From the NCBI RefSeq assembly GCF_019399895.1, contig NC_091881.1, positions 994,501-1,058,500 on the forward strand: a stretch of 64,000 bases of DNA, read 5' to 3'. The DNA is from Cardiocondyla obscurior. Taxonomy: Eukaryota > Arthropoda > Insecta > Hymenoptera > Formicidae. Both the position numbers and the translations under genes were made by a program. Under the pieces are notes generated by a model, which did not search any database, was not told where the DNA came from, and saw only the letters and a program-made list of their open reading frames with translations. Below, piece by piece: positions 34,699 to 47,254 of the stretch (positions are counted from its first letter, which is position 1; every line of letters begins with the position of its first letter).

Positions 34699-36985
34699 CC
34701 GAATCTCCGATCGAAAACGCGATCGCCTTGAAGTGCATTTGGGAGCGAGACAACAGTGGGCGGAAGTCGCATATCGCGTGGATGTCTAATGTGAGAACGT
34801 TCGCATCTCGTTTTGAGTTGGGAACGTCGGCAGATGCACCTCTTAATTAGTTCCGTCATTTTAAAAAGACGTTAGTAATTAGAAAGAAGCTCATTGTTTT
34901 GGCGCGCAATTAAAAAAAAAGAAGAAAAGTTGAATTTGATTAATTTCACGATTTAATGTACCTTTCTACTTTATTTTGTTATTTTAATTCATTTTTGCCT
35001 CGGAAGAGTTTTAAGAGAATGCGAGTTATAAATGTGATAGAATTGTTTAACAGCCATTACGAGATTGTTAGGAATGAAAAACATTTCATTATCGAACAAT
35101 GATTCAGATTGATAATTATCTCGATACAGTGATTCTTCATTTGTCGAAATTTCAACGTTGTTATGAAATTATGTGGAAGCAGCTTTTGCCGACAATAGTT
35201 ACATTGTCTTCCGCTAATGTAGAATGAATTCTTCACGCCAGCAATCAATTAAAGCCATTAAATTAAGCCTTTGAAACGAATAGCGGGCGGGAGAACCGCG
35301 TTTCTTTCGATCTCTAATTATCGTGCATTACAGAAAGATGTGCGGGCGCGATGGGACGTCATTAATTGGCCACCGTAGACTCATTAACGCCGAGCTAATT
35401 CGAAATAACAATTTGCCTATTGTGTAGCTGGCCGCGCCGGTTCCGGCTTGCGTTGCATTATGCAGCTCTGCATTTCTTTTCATTTCCTCGTTGGCAATTT
35501 CGCTCGTGTTCTAAGCGTTCGCGCTCGCGACGCGCGACCGGTAATTCGGTTTTTATCACTAGTCTACCATCGGAAAAAGTTTTCGTCGCTGGCGGACCGT
35601 GTTCATGAATTTTATTAAGATTATCATTGATAAGAATACCGTATCCGTTTCAGCTGTGCAGACATGTTAAGGACGTAAAGACCGGACATAGATACGGACA
35701 TAGGTGGTGTTTTACTATTTTACTTCAAAACGTTTATATTTATTAAAATATATATAGAAGTCGAATTATTATAAAATCGGTAAAAAGAAAAAAAAATAAT
35801 TACGCAAAAAAAATGCTTTTTTATAATCTACTTCTTTAATTATTGTGCAATTAATTTCTTTGAAATATTATTTCAGTATTTCGTCTCATATTTATTCCGT
35901 CTTATTACTCGAAATCGTCAAGAAGATTTTCACGCTGTGGCAAAATGCTCTTAAAATGCCTGCAAAGCCGATCGCCGATGATTCACATTGAAAACGAAAT
36001 AACGATGTTCAGTTTCGCGCGCGGTAATCGGCATTGCGTCACTGAACTTTTTAGTCATATCATTTCGCGACCGCGCACTTTTTCCTTTCGGTACGTATAT
36101 AAAGCCTTCGGCGTTTTCCCAGAACGAAAGCCACATTCCTGCGCGCAGAATCTATTTCTTTAAAAGGGTAGCCGCACATTTTCGCAATTATTCCTCGCGA
36201 TCCGTCCATTCTCTCCCGCTCGTTCAATGGAAACGAGTTTTTCCGGAACGGGAATGGAGAACCAGAGAGCTTGTTCTCGCATCGACCTCTCATCGGACTG
36301 CCCGTGATAATTAATAATTCGTGTCCGGAGTTTGAGCGAACGTTCCGCGCTCGAAGAACTCGAAGCGTCGCACTGCGAGAGCGATGCTCACGGTGAAGAT
36401 AACGCGAGATAGGCGGGAATCATTTATTAACTCTGAAACACGTACCCTCGGGCGCAACAGAATATATGCAGTATATGTCCCAGAAAATGTTACTTCTTTC
36501 ATCAACATATCTTTTGATTGATGGAGATACGATTATATCTTAATAAGAAAATCGCGACGTATTAAAAGTGAGCGTACGCGAAACGAATTATTAGATTGCA
36601 AATCAAAATTCGCGAATTAGGTGTGACGTGAAATCGATATTATTCAGAAAGTTCAAACATGAAAAATTACTTTTTGACGAAGTCAAGCTGCGTATGAGCA
36701 GCTTTAATATTTTTATTTCTTTTTTTTTTTGCAACTTCGAAGAGAACTTGGAAAAGGTTGCTTAAAAGTTCCAAGTGCACGTTTTGGTTTTGACCCTTCT
36801 CTCCCTCTATACATATATTTAATGCAGATACGGAGATTTGAAGGAAACATCGGATACGAATATCGATACCCTCTCGCGCGACACTTGCATTCCTCTCGCG
36901 ATGCATGCGCCTGCACAGGGACGAGAAAGGACGCAGGCGGAGCGCGCCGTCGCGTATTCGCGCAGATTTATAACCCGACGAGGAA
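34699..36985. other. Non-coding block
   Basis: Alternates AT-rich and GC-richer sequence. TATCCGTTTCAG at 35653 is a fair plus-strand acceptor without a matching exon. A TATATAAAG word near 36097 lacks an initiator. Frames of 60-77 residues have no motif. Confidence 0.5.
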
Positions 36986-37003
36986 GCGAGCGAGCGAGCG
37001 AGC
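36986..37003 (+). repeat. (GCGA)n microsatellite
   Basis: Four and a half copies of GCGA. It lies in a CpG-rich patch (36870-37200) that also has three CGAGC copies at 37153-37166. Confidence 0.9.
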
Positions 37004-37054
37004 AGAAGGTGTCGTCTGGGAATGAGTAATGATACATTCGCCTGCATGCGAGGC

Positions 37055-37090
37055 GTTTCGAGATCGCCGGATACGCCGCGATCCCGAAAC
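37055..37090. repeat. 14-bp hairpin with 5-base loop
   Basis: GTTTCG pairs with CGAAAC, then an A/C mismatch, GATCG with CGATC, a one-base bulge and CGG with CCG around ATACG. A second small hairpin (GTTCTG with CAGAAC, 8-base loop) follows at 37108-37127. The first stem is longer than chance would usually give; function unknown. Confidence 0.75.
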
Positions 37091-37127
37091 CGCAGAGCCA
37101 CGCGGTAGTTCTGAACGGGAACAGAAC

Positions 37128-38440
37128 GTCGCTCGGCCGCGGTATCTTCCATCGAGCCGAGCCGAGTCCTCGAGTTCTTAGCGCTTGATGCAGATGCGGG
37201 TCGTCGTACACTTTGTCGTCCTCATCCCTGTCCTGTTGTTTCGCTGGATTATCTATGACTCTTCGGGGGCATTCGGTTGCTTAACACGATATACAACCAA
37301 CTGATACTGATAAAGAGCCGCTCGGCCGTTGTTCTTTGATCAGAAATAGATTGACGATAAAAAGTTTCTCCAAGGGAAGATGCACGTTTCTCTCGTCGTC
37401 TAGAATGAGTTAACTAACTCCTCGGTAGATATTTTAAAGACGAATTTTTAGATAAATGCAACATCGCACTTTTATCTCGATTACGTGAAAAATTCAAATT
37501 TCTCTGATGCTTTCTTAAGCTTTGTTCGAAACTTTTATTTGCATTTGTATTATGTTTCTTCGAAATTGCTGACCCGAGTATTATTTGTCGTGGCTCGGGG
37601 CATTAATAAGAATTTATAACAACTTCGAAGATGGCGAATAGACTACGCGAGAGTCTTTTCGTGTAGCCGACAGTCGACTTGAAAGTTGATGCGCCGGTCA
37701 CGATCAGAACGAGATTCGTGCAAGTGGAGAACTACTCTTGAAAGAGAGGAAGGAGGTGCCGATGAAAGGGGTGGTAAAGGCTGTGAGCTGGAAGCGAAAC
37801 TGCGCGAACGGCGCTACGGAGGGTGTTAGCAAGGCGAGGAAGGAAGCGCTTTATTTCACTAACAAAAACTTCAAGTGCCCGGGGAATGAAACTTTTTCTC
37901 GAGGCTGCTTTGTATCGTCCGCCGGACGCGAAGATGTTCCGGCAGCACTGCGAATTCCTTTACAATGAAAATTCGCAGTTTGACAAAGAATATCTGTAAC
38001 AAGTGTCGAAGCGGAGAATGCCGCTTTAATTAACACGCGAGCGCGAATTCTTTACTTTTCCGAAATGGACTTTACGATTACCGACGAAAAGAGCATTTAT
38101 AGAACTAAAAAAGTGTTAAATAACAAAACGTGAGAGAGCACAACGATAACTCTGCGGGATCGTCGCGTCTATTCTACTAAAGTTGTATTTGCTCGTGCCT
38201 AAACTAAGAGCTTGTAACAACAATGTCGTTAGCAATCTCTCGAGAATCGCTGTAACAATGTGCGCAATTTTTCGAGCGCCGGTCGAGGGTGCGATTCGAT
38301 TTCGGGCAAGCTCGGTACTCGGGGCCCTTCGCGCAGAGCACCCCGACGACGCCTAAGGGCGCTTTTGCCAGATGTCTGGATGTACGCTCCGGCGAATTTT
38401 CCGGCGAAAACGCTGTGGAAACGAAGCTGCGCCGAAGTAA
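37128..38440. other. Mixed non-coding block
   Basis: GC-richer with purine-rich sequence at 37735-37860. The 76-codon plus frame at 37738-37968 starts at TTG and has no motif. CpG-rich at 38200-38530 with frames on both strands that are compositional shadows. Confidence 0.5.
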
Positions 38441-38466
38441 ATACATGTATATACACACACGTATAC
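38441..38466. repeat. 26-base alternating purine-pyrimidine run
   Basis: ATACATGTATATACACACAC and on alternates without a break for 26 bases. It is a mixed AT/AC/CG dinucleotide repeat with Z-DNA or cruciform potential. Confidence 0.85.
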
Positions 38467-38586
38467 CGAATGCGCGGCGGACAAAAGCGAGACAATTTCG
38501 AGCGACTGCGAGCGTGAAAAGGTCCGGGTAAATACCGAGGATTGTTCCCTCGTCAAACCGCATGAATAAATAATAATGCTCCCTCG

Positions 38587-38606
38587 CGGAGGGCTGACGC
38601 CCTCCG
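38587..38606. repeat. 8-bp GC-rich hairpin
   Basis: CGGAGGGC pairs perfectly with GCCCTCCG around TGAC. Arms of 8 bp are expected several times by chance in this window, so it is listed only as a visible structure. Confidence 0.75.
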
Positions 38607-40163
38607 TCGGGTCCCTACATGACTATCGTCTCCCGCGGCGGATGGGAAAATATAAATATTTCTATTAAATCCTCCTTAAAACGATCCGCGGCCCCATTCA
38701 GGCGGCACGTGAATAGTCCTCGAAGAACCTGTTCTTCTCGCTCAATCCGTTAGCACTACAATGCTAGTGTGTACTGTAAAATCCCACGTACTTCCCTTCG
38801 CTCATAGATCCTTTGACAAATGCAAAATTTATATTTCTTTTATAATGCCACTGATAATCGTTTAGTTGAACCTCATTGAAAATCTTTTACAGAAAAGAAA
38901 CTTTTGGGAAATAGAGTTGCAGCTGAAATTTTCAGCTTTTTATTTTAGTTTCATTTGGTGGAATTTATTTAAAATAAAATAAAAAAAATATCTATTTTTT
39001 TATAGATTATCTTTTGATATAAGACACCGACGCAATAAATACTTCCTTTTTTAAATCGTGGTAAGATTTGCATAGAATACACGATGAGGCGCACGATACA
39101 AACGTATCAGACGAGTAATTAAAAGAATTTCGAACAATGTCGGCGAAATTCGCATGCGTCGGGTCGACTTTAGCTTATGCAAATTTAAGTCGCGTTTAAA
39201 TTTTAAATCAAGTCATTAATAAATTATTCGCGCCGCGTGCGTTGGTGTTCGCGTAATTGTGTGGACAAATTGCACCATGGAAAAAAAGAAGATCTTAACA
39301 GCACTCCCAAGCCTCTTGTATTTGGAGGAGATAAAACAACGAGGCGCGTTGCAAATGTTCGTGTATAAGCGAGAATGTTTTCGTACTGGTGTAACTCTTT
39401 AGACAGAATTGTCTTGAATTTTGTTAGCAAAAAAAAAAAAAAAAAATACGTAATAATTTTCTTTTCTAATTATAATTTTTGAATAATTTCGGAAGTGTAA
39501 AGCGTCTTCTTTGTGACGATAATGCATATTCTCGCACAACTAATATATCGATTCTCAATTTGAGGACTTCGCTAACAAATCAATATGTCGTTGCTTTTAC
39601 TTGACGATATCACAGAGATGGCACATAAAACGGTAGCGAGGACATTAGGGTCGTCACGATGGCTAAACGGTTCATGTTCACTTCAGCGTTGAAAGGGTTG
39701 AGCTCCAACCTGTCAGAAGGACAGAAAGAGAGGGAGAGAGGAGGCAACCGAGACGTGCTGGGCACAATAAACGCCTCGTCGAGCAGGTTCACCTATTACG
39801 CCAGATAGCTAACCTTCGTTTAATGCACTTCCGCCGAGCGCGAAGTTCTCCGACCGGTTATTTGTATGCACGATGCAAGCCTTTCCTCTGATCCTCTGAT
39901 CCTGCTCTCTTCACTGCGTCTTCTTTGACAGAAGAGGTCCGTCTTGCCATCTTGGTTTACGCCGCTGACTTCCTCGCTTGAACGTCTTCAAGATGCTCCT
40001 TTGAGCACCATAAGCCGCCTTCCGATTCGTCAATAATCCTGTCGAGTTGCAGAATGCGGTGCAATGTCGATCATCACGTAGTTATATCGTTAGAATATTG
40101 TAGAGCTCGAACTTTTATATTTCAAATGGAAAAATACGATTTTTTTTTATTTATATATATATA
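38607..40163. other. Non-coding block with small repeats
   Basis: Contains an A run of about 18 at 39429-39446, a tandem CTCTGATC pair at 39885-39904, and a short AT dinucleotide run just before the T run at 40164. No coding support. Confidence 0.5.
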
Positions 40164-40187
40164 TTTTTTTTTTTTTTTTTTTTTTTT
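40164..40187 (+). repeat. 24-base T run
   Basis: Uninterrupted T run directly following a short AT microsatellite (about 40152-40163). Confidence 0.9.
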
Positions 40188-40500
40188 GAAACCTACTACG
40201 AGAACGAAGCGAGTTAATTTGTAATTTTTACGTGAACCAATTTCGCTAATACTTTGAATTCTCCTTTCCTTGTATCACGCAGCTCGCACATATTGGACGT
40301 CTAGCAGTAGTGATAACCTTTCAAGTTAACAGGACGAATAAATGCAGTCTAATAGCGTAGGAGGAAGGAATCTGCCATCACTCCGAGTCGCTTTAACATT
40401 CTTTCGCCGACGGCGATGGCGTTTCCTTTCCTTGTGCTCGCTCGATCTTATCATCTAATCGGACGTCCAGGTCCTTTGACGGGGAATTTCTCTGACAGTG

Positions 40501-40572
40501 GCTCTCCTCTCTCTCTCTCATCTCTCTTATCTCTCTCCGTTGCTATTTCCCTTTTTCTCTCCTTTTCTCCGT
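40501..40572 (+). repeat. CT-rich pyrimidine tract
   Basis: TCTC-type microsatellite and pyrimidine-rich sequence with few purines. The overlapping Ser/Leu-rich frame (40416-40634) is a translation of this tract. Confidence 0.8.
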
Positions 40573-41732
40573 TCACGCGTATTTGTGAGAGCCCGCTTTC
40601 TTTGAAAGCTCCGCTACTATCTGCTATTCCCTAAGAGGGTTTATATTTCAAGGACTCTTCTTACTCGCTGTGAGAAATCGTTTTTTAACAGATTGCCGAT
40701 CGGACCCGATCAAATTCCGAGGCAACAAACGCAGCCCGCCGCGCTGCTCGTCTCAATGCGATTAGCGGCACGCTATCCAATTCCGTACGTTAAATATCCT
40801 AAAACGTAAGGCATTCTCCTTCAATTCTCTCGCCGTTTCAACTCCTTTTAAGGCATCGCGCCGCTATGGGGACAATGGCGTAGCATCGGAATCTCATTTA
40901 TGGTATATCGTACGTTTTGAATATTGCAAGTAAAGTCAATTTTTAATTAAAGACACAACGCCCCGTGTATTTGTAGCACATCTTAGACGCGCATGCCGCG
41001 AGAAAGATCGTTCCGAGGAGATCGACTTTTATACTGTCGTATTTACGAGGAAATGACTGAGTGCTTCCCGCTACACTGCAGCCGATGTAGTGCATTTTCC
41101 ATCGTACCGAGGTAATATCGTACGACCGTAATCTCACAGATACGCGATCATGTAAAAATATTTGGCCGTGTGTAGCATGGGAGATTGCCCTCCGGGGAAA
41201 ATAGCCAGCTCTGATTTTTATATACTTTACTTCGGAGCAATATATAAATTTAAAGTGAAAATCGGTTCCGCGCTAGAGTTCAGTTTCTTCTATGTATGCG
41301 TAATGCGAAATGCGATCGCTCTTGTAAATTACAAATCCCCGCGTCCGGGATTTTCATAGAACTTGCATTCGCGCTCTTTTACTGAATAAGGAAGTTATAC
41401 ACTACGCGGGCTTTAAATCTCTTTCAAAATAAGTTATCTCTATTCAAAGCCAAGTGAGAGAAAAAAGAATAAAATAAAATAAAATGTCGTGTTCCATTCT
41501 AAAAGTTCAGTTTTTATACTAATTATTATATGTACGTTGACAAGTAATAATTAAAATTTTGTAGCATTTATAGTGGTATTGAAATTAATTATTATTATGA
41601 TATATACATATGTGTGATTATAAATATTAATTTTTTTTAATAAGCGTAACAAATCTACTTTAATAACTGTACTCTATCTGTTCAATCGACTCTCGTTATC
41701 TACGGATAGGCTGATTGTTTTTAATCGCAGTT
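40573..41732. other. Non-coding block
   Basis: Mixed composition with an (AAAAT)n-type run at about 41466-41485. No supported exon. Confidence 0.5.
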
Positions 41733-41909
41733 CGCGATCGTAGTTATATCGATCGCGCGGTATCTCGTCCAGTACTTCGGTGATCCTGGAATTATGGACC
41801 GAAGATTAACGCGAGAGAGTGATGTTAGCGCACCTGCTCTCCAATCCTCGTGCATTGGCCGGTGTTTGCGGAACGCGCCTGCATTCATGTACATACATAC
41901 ACGCATGCA
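41733..41909. repeat. Hairpin and Z-prone run
   Basis: CGCGATCG pairs with CGATCGCG around a 9-base loop at 41733-41757. At 41886-41909 there are 24 bases of strictly alternating purine and pyrimidine (CATGTACATACATACACGCA and on). The two are separate, but both are cruciform- or Z-prone. Confidence 0.7.
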
Positions 41910-43020
41910 AGTACTTATGCCACAATTCTGGAATACGCACGTACGCTGCCTACACGAATTGTCCGTTGGAAATGAAATCGGTCGATTCAGCCTCGACAAG
42001 TCTTATTGCTATAACGTTCATAGATGCCCTCCGCTTTTCGTTTGTCTTCCAGTAAATAGAAATATTACTTCCATGAAGTAAAAAATAAAAGAATTTTTTT
42101 TTCTTTATTTCTAGATTTAATACAGCAACATGTAATTGATATCGTCTCGCAATTGATATTTTTTAACGAGATTCTTTATTTGTTCGTTGAAGATATGCCG
42201 TGCGTGGCTACGATTTTTATCTAACTTAAATTTTAAAGCATGTTCACGGGCGTTCAAAACAATAGGTCGGAGAAACTAGACGGAAGCAATCGTTAAATGT
42301 GCGAGTCGACCCGATTTTAAATTTCTCGCCTCGTGCCATTTTAGTGTCGTAATGTATGGGCGAGGTAAAAGAGTGGGAAAGAAAGCGACGATTAAAATTT
42401 CTGCACTGGCTGATGCATAATTCGTCGAGAAGCGACGGCGCGTTTCGAACCGCATACTCTTATACCTTCACCGCTGCAACGACTTACATCGTCAACTTGC
42501 ACGAGCCCGGGCTCCCTCGCGCGCGCTTGCGCCTTTAAAATAATATTTTACCGGGATTATTGTCGATGGGGGAAATGGTAAAACAGCTTACGTCTCGCAC
42601 TTGAGCGGGCAGAGGCATTATGCAAACCGAGTTCACCCCTCGCTTTCCATCATCCTCCCTTCGCTTCGCCATTCTCCGGATCACGAGGAGGCGATTTTAC
42701 CTCTTGCTCGCGCTCTCTCGCATTTTACCTTCTGTCCTTTTTTGTATTCGTCCTTCATCCGACTCTCCCTGTCCCGTATTCCTGGCCTCCCGCGCATACC
42801 GTAAATCCTTCCGCTCGCGCGTCTTTCAGCCGATGAGGTACCTCGTTAGATGAGGAACCATCTTCACCCCTAGGGTAAAACTCCAGCGAAAACAGTACGC
42901 TTGCAATTTCGTATGCGCATCTTCCTGAATGACGAATCGGTACTAAAGCGTCGGGGTAACTATATTACAGCGCGGTGTCAGAAATATTGGAAAGGTACAA
43001 GTACCTTATACCTTTATTAT
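41910..43020. other. Non-coding block
   Basis: CTTTTCGTTTGTCTTCCAG at 42052 is a strong plus-strand acceptor, but the next bases are stop-rich (TAAATAG) and no donor matches. 42600-42840 is pyrimidine-rich. No exon supported. Confidence 0.5.
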
Positions 43021-43058
43021 ACGAATAATAAAGAGAGAAAGAGAGAGAGACAGAAAAA
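43021..43058 (+). repeat. GA-rich purine tract
   Basis: AAAGAGAGAAAGAGAGAGAG-type purine run followed by an A run. A T run of about 12 follows at about 43088. Confidence 0.8.
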
Positions 43059-43183
43059 AAAATCAATTTTCTTCTGGTCGTATAATTTTTTTTTTTTTTC
43101 ACGGAATGGATGTAATTATGCCATTTGATTGACCTTTATAGTCGCTTGTACAGATAATCGAGTATGAAATGATACTATTCATC

Positions 43184-43540
43184 TCAACCTTTTGGTCCTG
43201 AGATTGCATCGTACTTATATATACGAAAAACCTTCGCAATTTCTTGACATATCCAGGTAGTTATCTGGGGATTTCCAGGTAACCATACGAGATCCGTCCA
43301 TTGACTCTCGCGATCTTTCGTCAGGACCGGTCTCTGCCAATCTGAGGATTTCACTCGTATTCCCGCGACAGCTACGTAACGATGTTCCTCGTTAGAAAAG
43401 AAGCTAACCGTCATAGCGTTCACCGAGAACGAAGTGCCGTCGTCATGGTTACCGGAAACCCATGATGCAAGAAGCAGGTGCTTCAAAGTTACGATTCGAC
43501 GTGTCGGCAATATACATATAGGACAGCGCGAGATTCTTCA
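43184..43540 (-). other. 118-codon minus-strand open frame of uncertain status
   Basis: The frame is stop-free from just inside 43538 down to a TGA near 43184. Composition is balanced rather than low-complexity, unlike most frames here, which is why it is listed. There is no in-frame ATG near its beginning (TTG only), no domain I recognise and no convincing splice sites. Probably chance; a degraded exon is the alternative. Confidence 0.12.
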
Positions 43541-44819
43541 ATTCGAATTTCAAGCCGGTTTGTCTTTATCAAAATTTTAAGCGCGATTCCATCATGGAGA
43601 TACTTCAACAAAAATTGGATTTCGATAGCTGGTTCAGAATCTCACGTGAATAAAATAAAATCTAAAGGCAAACTAATCTCTTTTTTTTTTTATTTTTTTG
43701 TACAAAATTTTGTTTGCAACTTACAATTAAATAAAAGACATTCTTTAATTCTTTTTAAAACTGGGATAAAGTTTAGGAATAGAGTTTAGAAATAACATCT
43801 AATCGTTAACTTTCGCTTTAAACTTCATGTTCTTAACTCCCGAAAAAAGTTAGAAATTGAATGATAGGGATAGGCACTTAAAATTTTCTCAAGACTGCTG
43901 AATTTTCTTTCAGTCAGCTCTTTAAAAGTAAGACGTGAGGTAAAAGTAAATTATTAAAAATGATCAATGTATCTACGATAAGAGCGTACATTTTAATTCT
44001 GACGATAAAGTTACAATTATGAATAATAATAAATTAAAAGTTCAAAAATTTCTTTGGTTTTAACACTTCTTTAAAATACGAAAAATATTCATTCAATTAA
44101 GGCTACAAAATTCTTTTTAATTACTTTCTCAGTGAAAGACAACTTTTAGAGTGTATAAAGTTAAAATAAAAAAAAGACCAATTTTTTTTTTAAATTAAAT
44201 CTGTTAAAAAATGATGAAAGAAATACTCGTGTATAAATATTAATAAAATTGTTCTTTTATATGACGTTCATGCAAAAATTGTTCTCTTACAAATGATTTT
44301 ATTTTTCATATATTTAATTATACGAACAAGTACGTGTCTGCTTAAATGTCGCGTTCAAATGTCAGTTACATTTCAATATTCGTTATTTTAATTAACTGCT
44401 TGACGCTTTCGAAGTGCGTATTTTATTCTGTCGGTGACAACCTATTGACGATTTTGTCGCAGGTGTCACATCGTAAAAGTGGATTCGCAAGCGGATCAAT
44501 GGACGACTTTTCGATTCGTCCGGGGGATCAGGGATAGCGGTGGTTTTTCTTCGGTAAAACTTATTTCCCCGTTTCCTTCATCCGCTCTTTTGCGACATTG
44601 TCGCTCATATTCGCGATATTGGCGTCCCGCGTGGTTTACCTGAATTTCCTGTCACTCTCGAACCTTTCAAAACCGAGATTTGTTCCTCTGCCTTCCTCTC
44701 GTGATTACTTTTCCTCTCTTCGATACGATTTGCGCACTTTTTCATCGCGGAGTGAAATTACGGCGAAGTGTTAACTTCGACGTTGGGATAAAGTGGGGAA
44801 AACAGTATCGTTCACTTAC
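43541..44819. other. AT-rich non-coding block
   Basis: 43680-44340 is very AT-rich. GAATTTTCTTTCAG at 43913 is a good acceptor, followed after 14 bases by GTAAGA, too short to be a convincing exon. A 63-codon frame with a hydrophobic N terminus lies at 44346-44537 (see findings). Confidence 0.5.
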
Positions 44820-44859
44820 CGATCTTTGTTGTAAAGTTTATATAAGATGCCTCTCGTGT
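44820..44859 (-). other. Possible 40-base minus-strand exon
   Basis: On the minus strand AAATTTTCAG is followed by 40 bases and then ATCG/GTAAGTG, a good donor with GT at 44819-44818. Two frames are open. The pyrimidine tract is short and no branch point is obvious, so chance pairing is quite possible. Confidence 0.1.
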
Positions 44860-47220
44860 CTGAAAATTTACTTTACTTTCGTGCGTTCTCGTTTGTGCGC
44901 AAAGGCGGCGTAACTGGCTTCAGTGTGCGCGTGCTCTCCACCTTTTATCGTTCGCACTCGCGGGTCTCTTTTCGTTGTCGCGCCGTGGGGAAACCACCCG
45001 TGGGAACACACGTATGAACTCGTCGTAAGCCGCGGGAATTAAGCTCGACGGGATCGCTCGTCCCTATGTACATACCATCAGTCGGCGGCAAATATTGATT
45101 TTACTTCGCGGATATGACAACGATTTGTCACCGAGTGCCGGTCTCTTTCGTGTACACACGCATATGGGGATGCACGCGCTCGCACGCGGTGATTCCTGGG
45201 GCCTCACATGAGGTGAAACGCATATTTCACGGCTGACGCCGAAGAAGGGCCCCAGCCGGGCTCGCGTGAGGTCGTTTAAGTCCGCTCGTGTTTGAACGAC
45301 GGCACCGGCCGCCCATCGCTAAGTGTTTTGTTAAGAAACATCGGGCGAAGCGAAAACAGGCAGGGAGAATACCGTTCTCGCGTGTTAGTAACGAAAATCT
45401 CGACGCCGGGCATATTTGGCGAATATTATTTTTATCTCCGTTTCTCATATCGTTATTTCATTCGCAACGCGTTCACACCAATTTGTTCGTCTTGCTATTA
45501 TCGCCTTTGTTATTGCTGCTTATTAAATAAAGCGTCGTGTATTTGGTTGATTAATTAGCGTACAACGTGAAGCATTTCTTGAGCGGACGCTTGCACGCGC
45601 AAGATGTAATACCCTTCATATTTCTCATTTACACGCTGCTTTTTTTTATATATATATATATTTATTTACCCGGAGCATTAAATCAGCCGGTTTTTTTGTT
45701 ATTTTGTTTCCCGGACGGTTTCCTGCTGCCTGCATTTTTGATTTAGCGCAACTAATAACAGGACACGCCACGGTAGCGATGTCTTAATGTCCGATCACGG
45801 AAAGGTTCGTGCATCGCGGCGACTGATCTCTGGTAGCCCATGAGCCATGAGCCATTTTCGTGAGAGCAACGCGCGCCGCGCACTACAAAGCGAATCGCCA
45901 TTCATCACTGTCCACGTCCCGGGGATACGTGTAGTTTGTGCCGTGGAAACCATTTTCTAAAGTGCGTCGGCGGTGGAGCGTTAAACCGTTCGTGTAAAAC
46001 ATTTCGGCGTTCTATTCGCAGTGGATTTTGTATGCCTTTGCGAAGCCCGCGTTCCGGAAGCCGCATACGTCGGATAGGAAGCCCTTTGAAGACATTAGGG
46101 AAGGACCCGAGACTTATTCCGATAACAGCGACCCCTCGTCCTTACGTACACAGAGGGGGTAATCGTAATTTAAGCGAAAAGGTCTACAGATCGTTACGAA
46201 ACGTGATAGATGTAACACTTGTTCGAGTAAATATTTAAATATCTTGGAAGTGTTTTCCACTTAAACTGCGAGAAATAATTTATTTAATAGCAAAAAGTAA
46301 CGGGAGCGGGCAGAAATGAAGTATTACTGTGGGATTTCAGATCTAAAGAAAGATCGCCTTAACTCAGACTCGCGACCAAAACGCGATCAATTAGTTTGCT
46401 TTGATCGAGCTAAATGGATAATCTTGGTCGACGATTTCGTCGTCGACAATTCCTTTCTGCCGCTCGTGTAACACGATTTTGCTGGAATTGGCCCGAAGAT
46501 ACCAGGCGACGAAAATGAATTAGCGAAGCTCTTCGGGGTTGCCAGGCATTTTGCCGTAGTCGAGGGGTTCGTTGTTTGAAGAGGAAAAATCTTTTTCGAA
46601 AAATAAGAGGTACTTTAGCGGCAACAAATTAAAGAATTCTCTTGAAAAGAATAAAGGACATTTTCTTTGCTCTTGATTTAAGAAGAGAGCAGAAGAAATA
46701 AGACATCGAGTTATAAATAGAATTATCTAGGCTAGTCGAAAATGTAATTTTACTCATATAATACATCGGGTTAAAAGAACAATAAAAAGGAACGAAATTA
46801 AATTTGTTGCCGTAATTATTTTCTTAAAGAAAAAAAAACGATTAGTAAAGACGATAGTAAAAATAATAATTACTCACGAATAAAATTAATTTTACAATCT
46901 TAAAAGGGAAAATAAAGAAAGTAATAATGTCACTTATGGACCATATATGTTAAAACGATAAATAAAAATAACGATAAGCGTAAAATGTCTATTGGAAACC
47001 AGCGCGGTTGTTCGCAAATATTTTCTCGCGTTTGCCAAAAAAAGAACAGTTACCGCAACGAAGCGCGAAACTTTATTGTTATAGCCGGATTATCGACTAA
47101 CCGTGATTGCACATAGGTATTAAATGTTGGATTTTAATCCGCGGGCAACGGAACTGTTTTCTAAAACCGGCTACTTAAAATCGTCATCGAAACGTTATAT
47201 TAAAAAAAATTTCTTTTTAG
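44860..47220. other. CpG-rich then AT-rich non-coding block
   Basis: 44900-46200 is CpG-rich with a TA dinucleotide run at 45647-45661 and tandem ATGAGCC copies near 45839. A hairpin with 8-bp arms (GTCGACGA and TCGTCGAC) lies at 46427-46447. From 46560 the sequence is AT-rich. No coding support; the 100-codon frame at 45936-46238 has no motif. Confidence 0.5.
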
Positions 47221-47254
47221 AATAATAAAATTGGAAGCTGTTTAATGAATAAAA
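47221..47254 (+). other. Possible 34-base plus-strand exon
   Basis: AAATTTCTTTTTAG precedes 34 bases that end at AAAA/GTAAGTT (GT at 47255). Frame 1 is open. Weak: the exon is A-rich, the donor lacks the usual AG before GT, and T-run acceptors are frequent here. Confidence 0.1.

Noticed and set aside
42034..42052. Strong acceptor TTTGTCTTCCAG as an exon boundary
   Set aside because: Followed at once by stops in two frames and no donor at a sensible distance.
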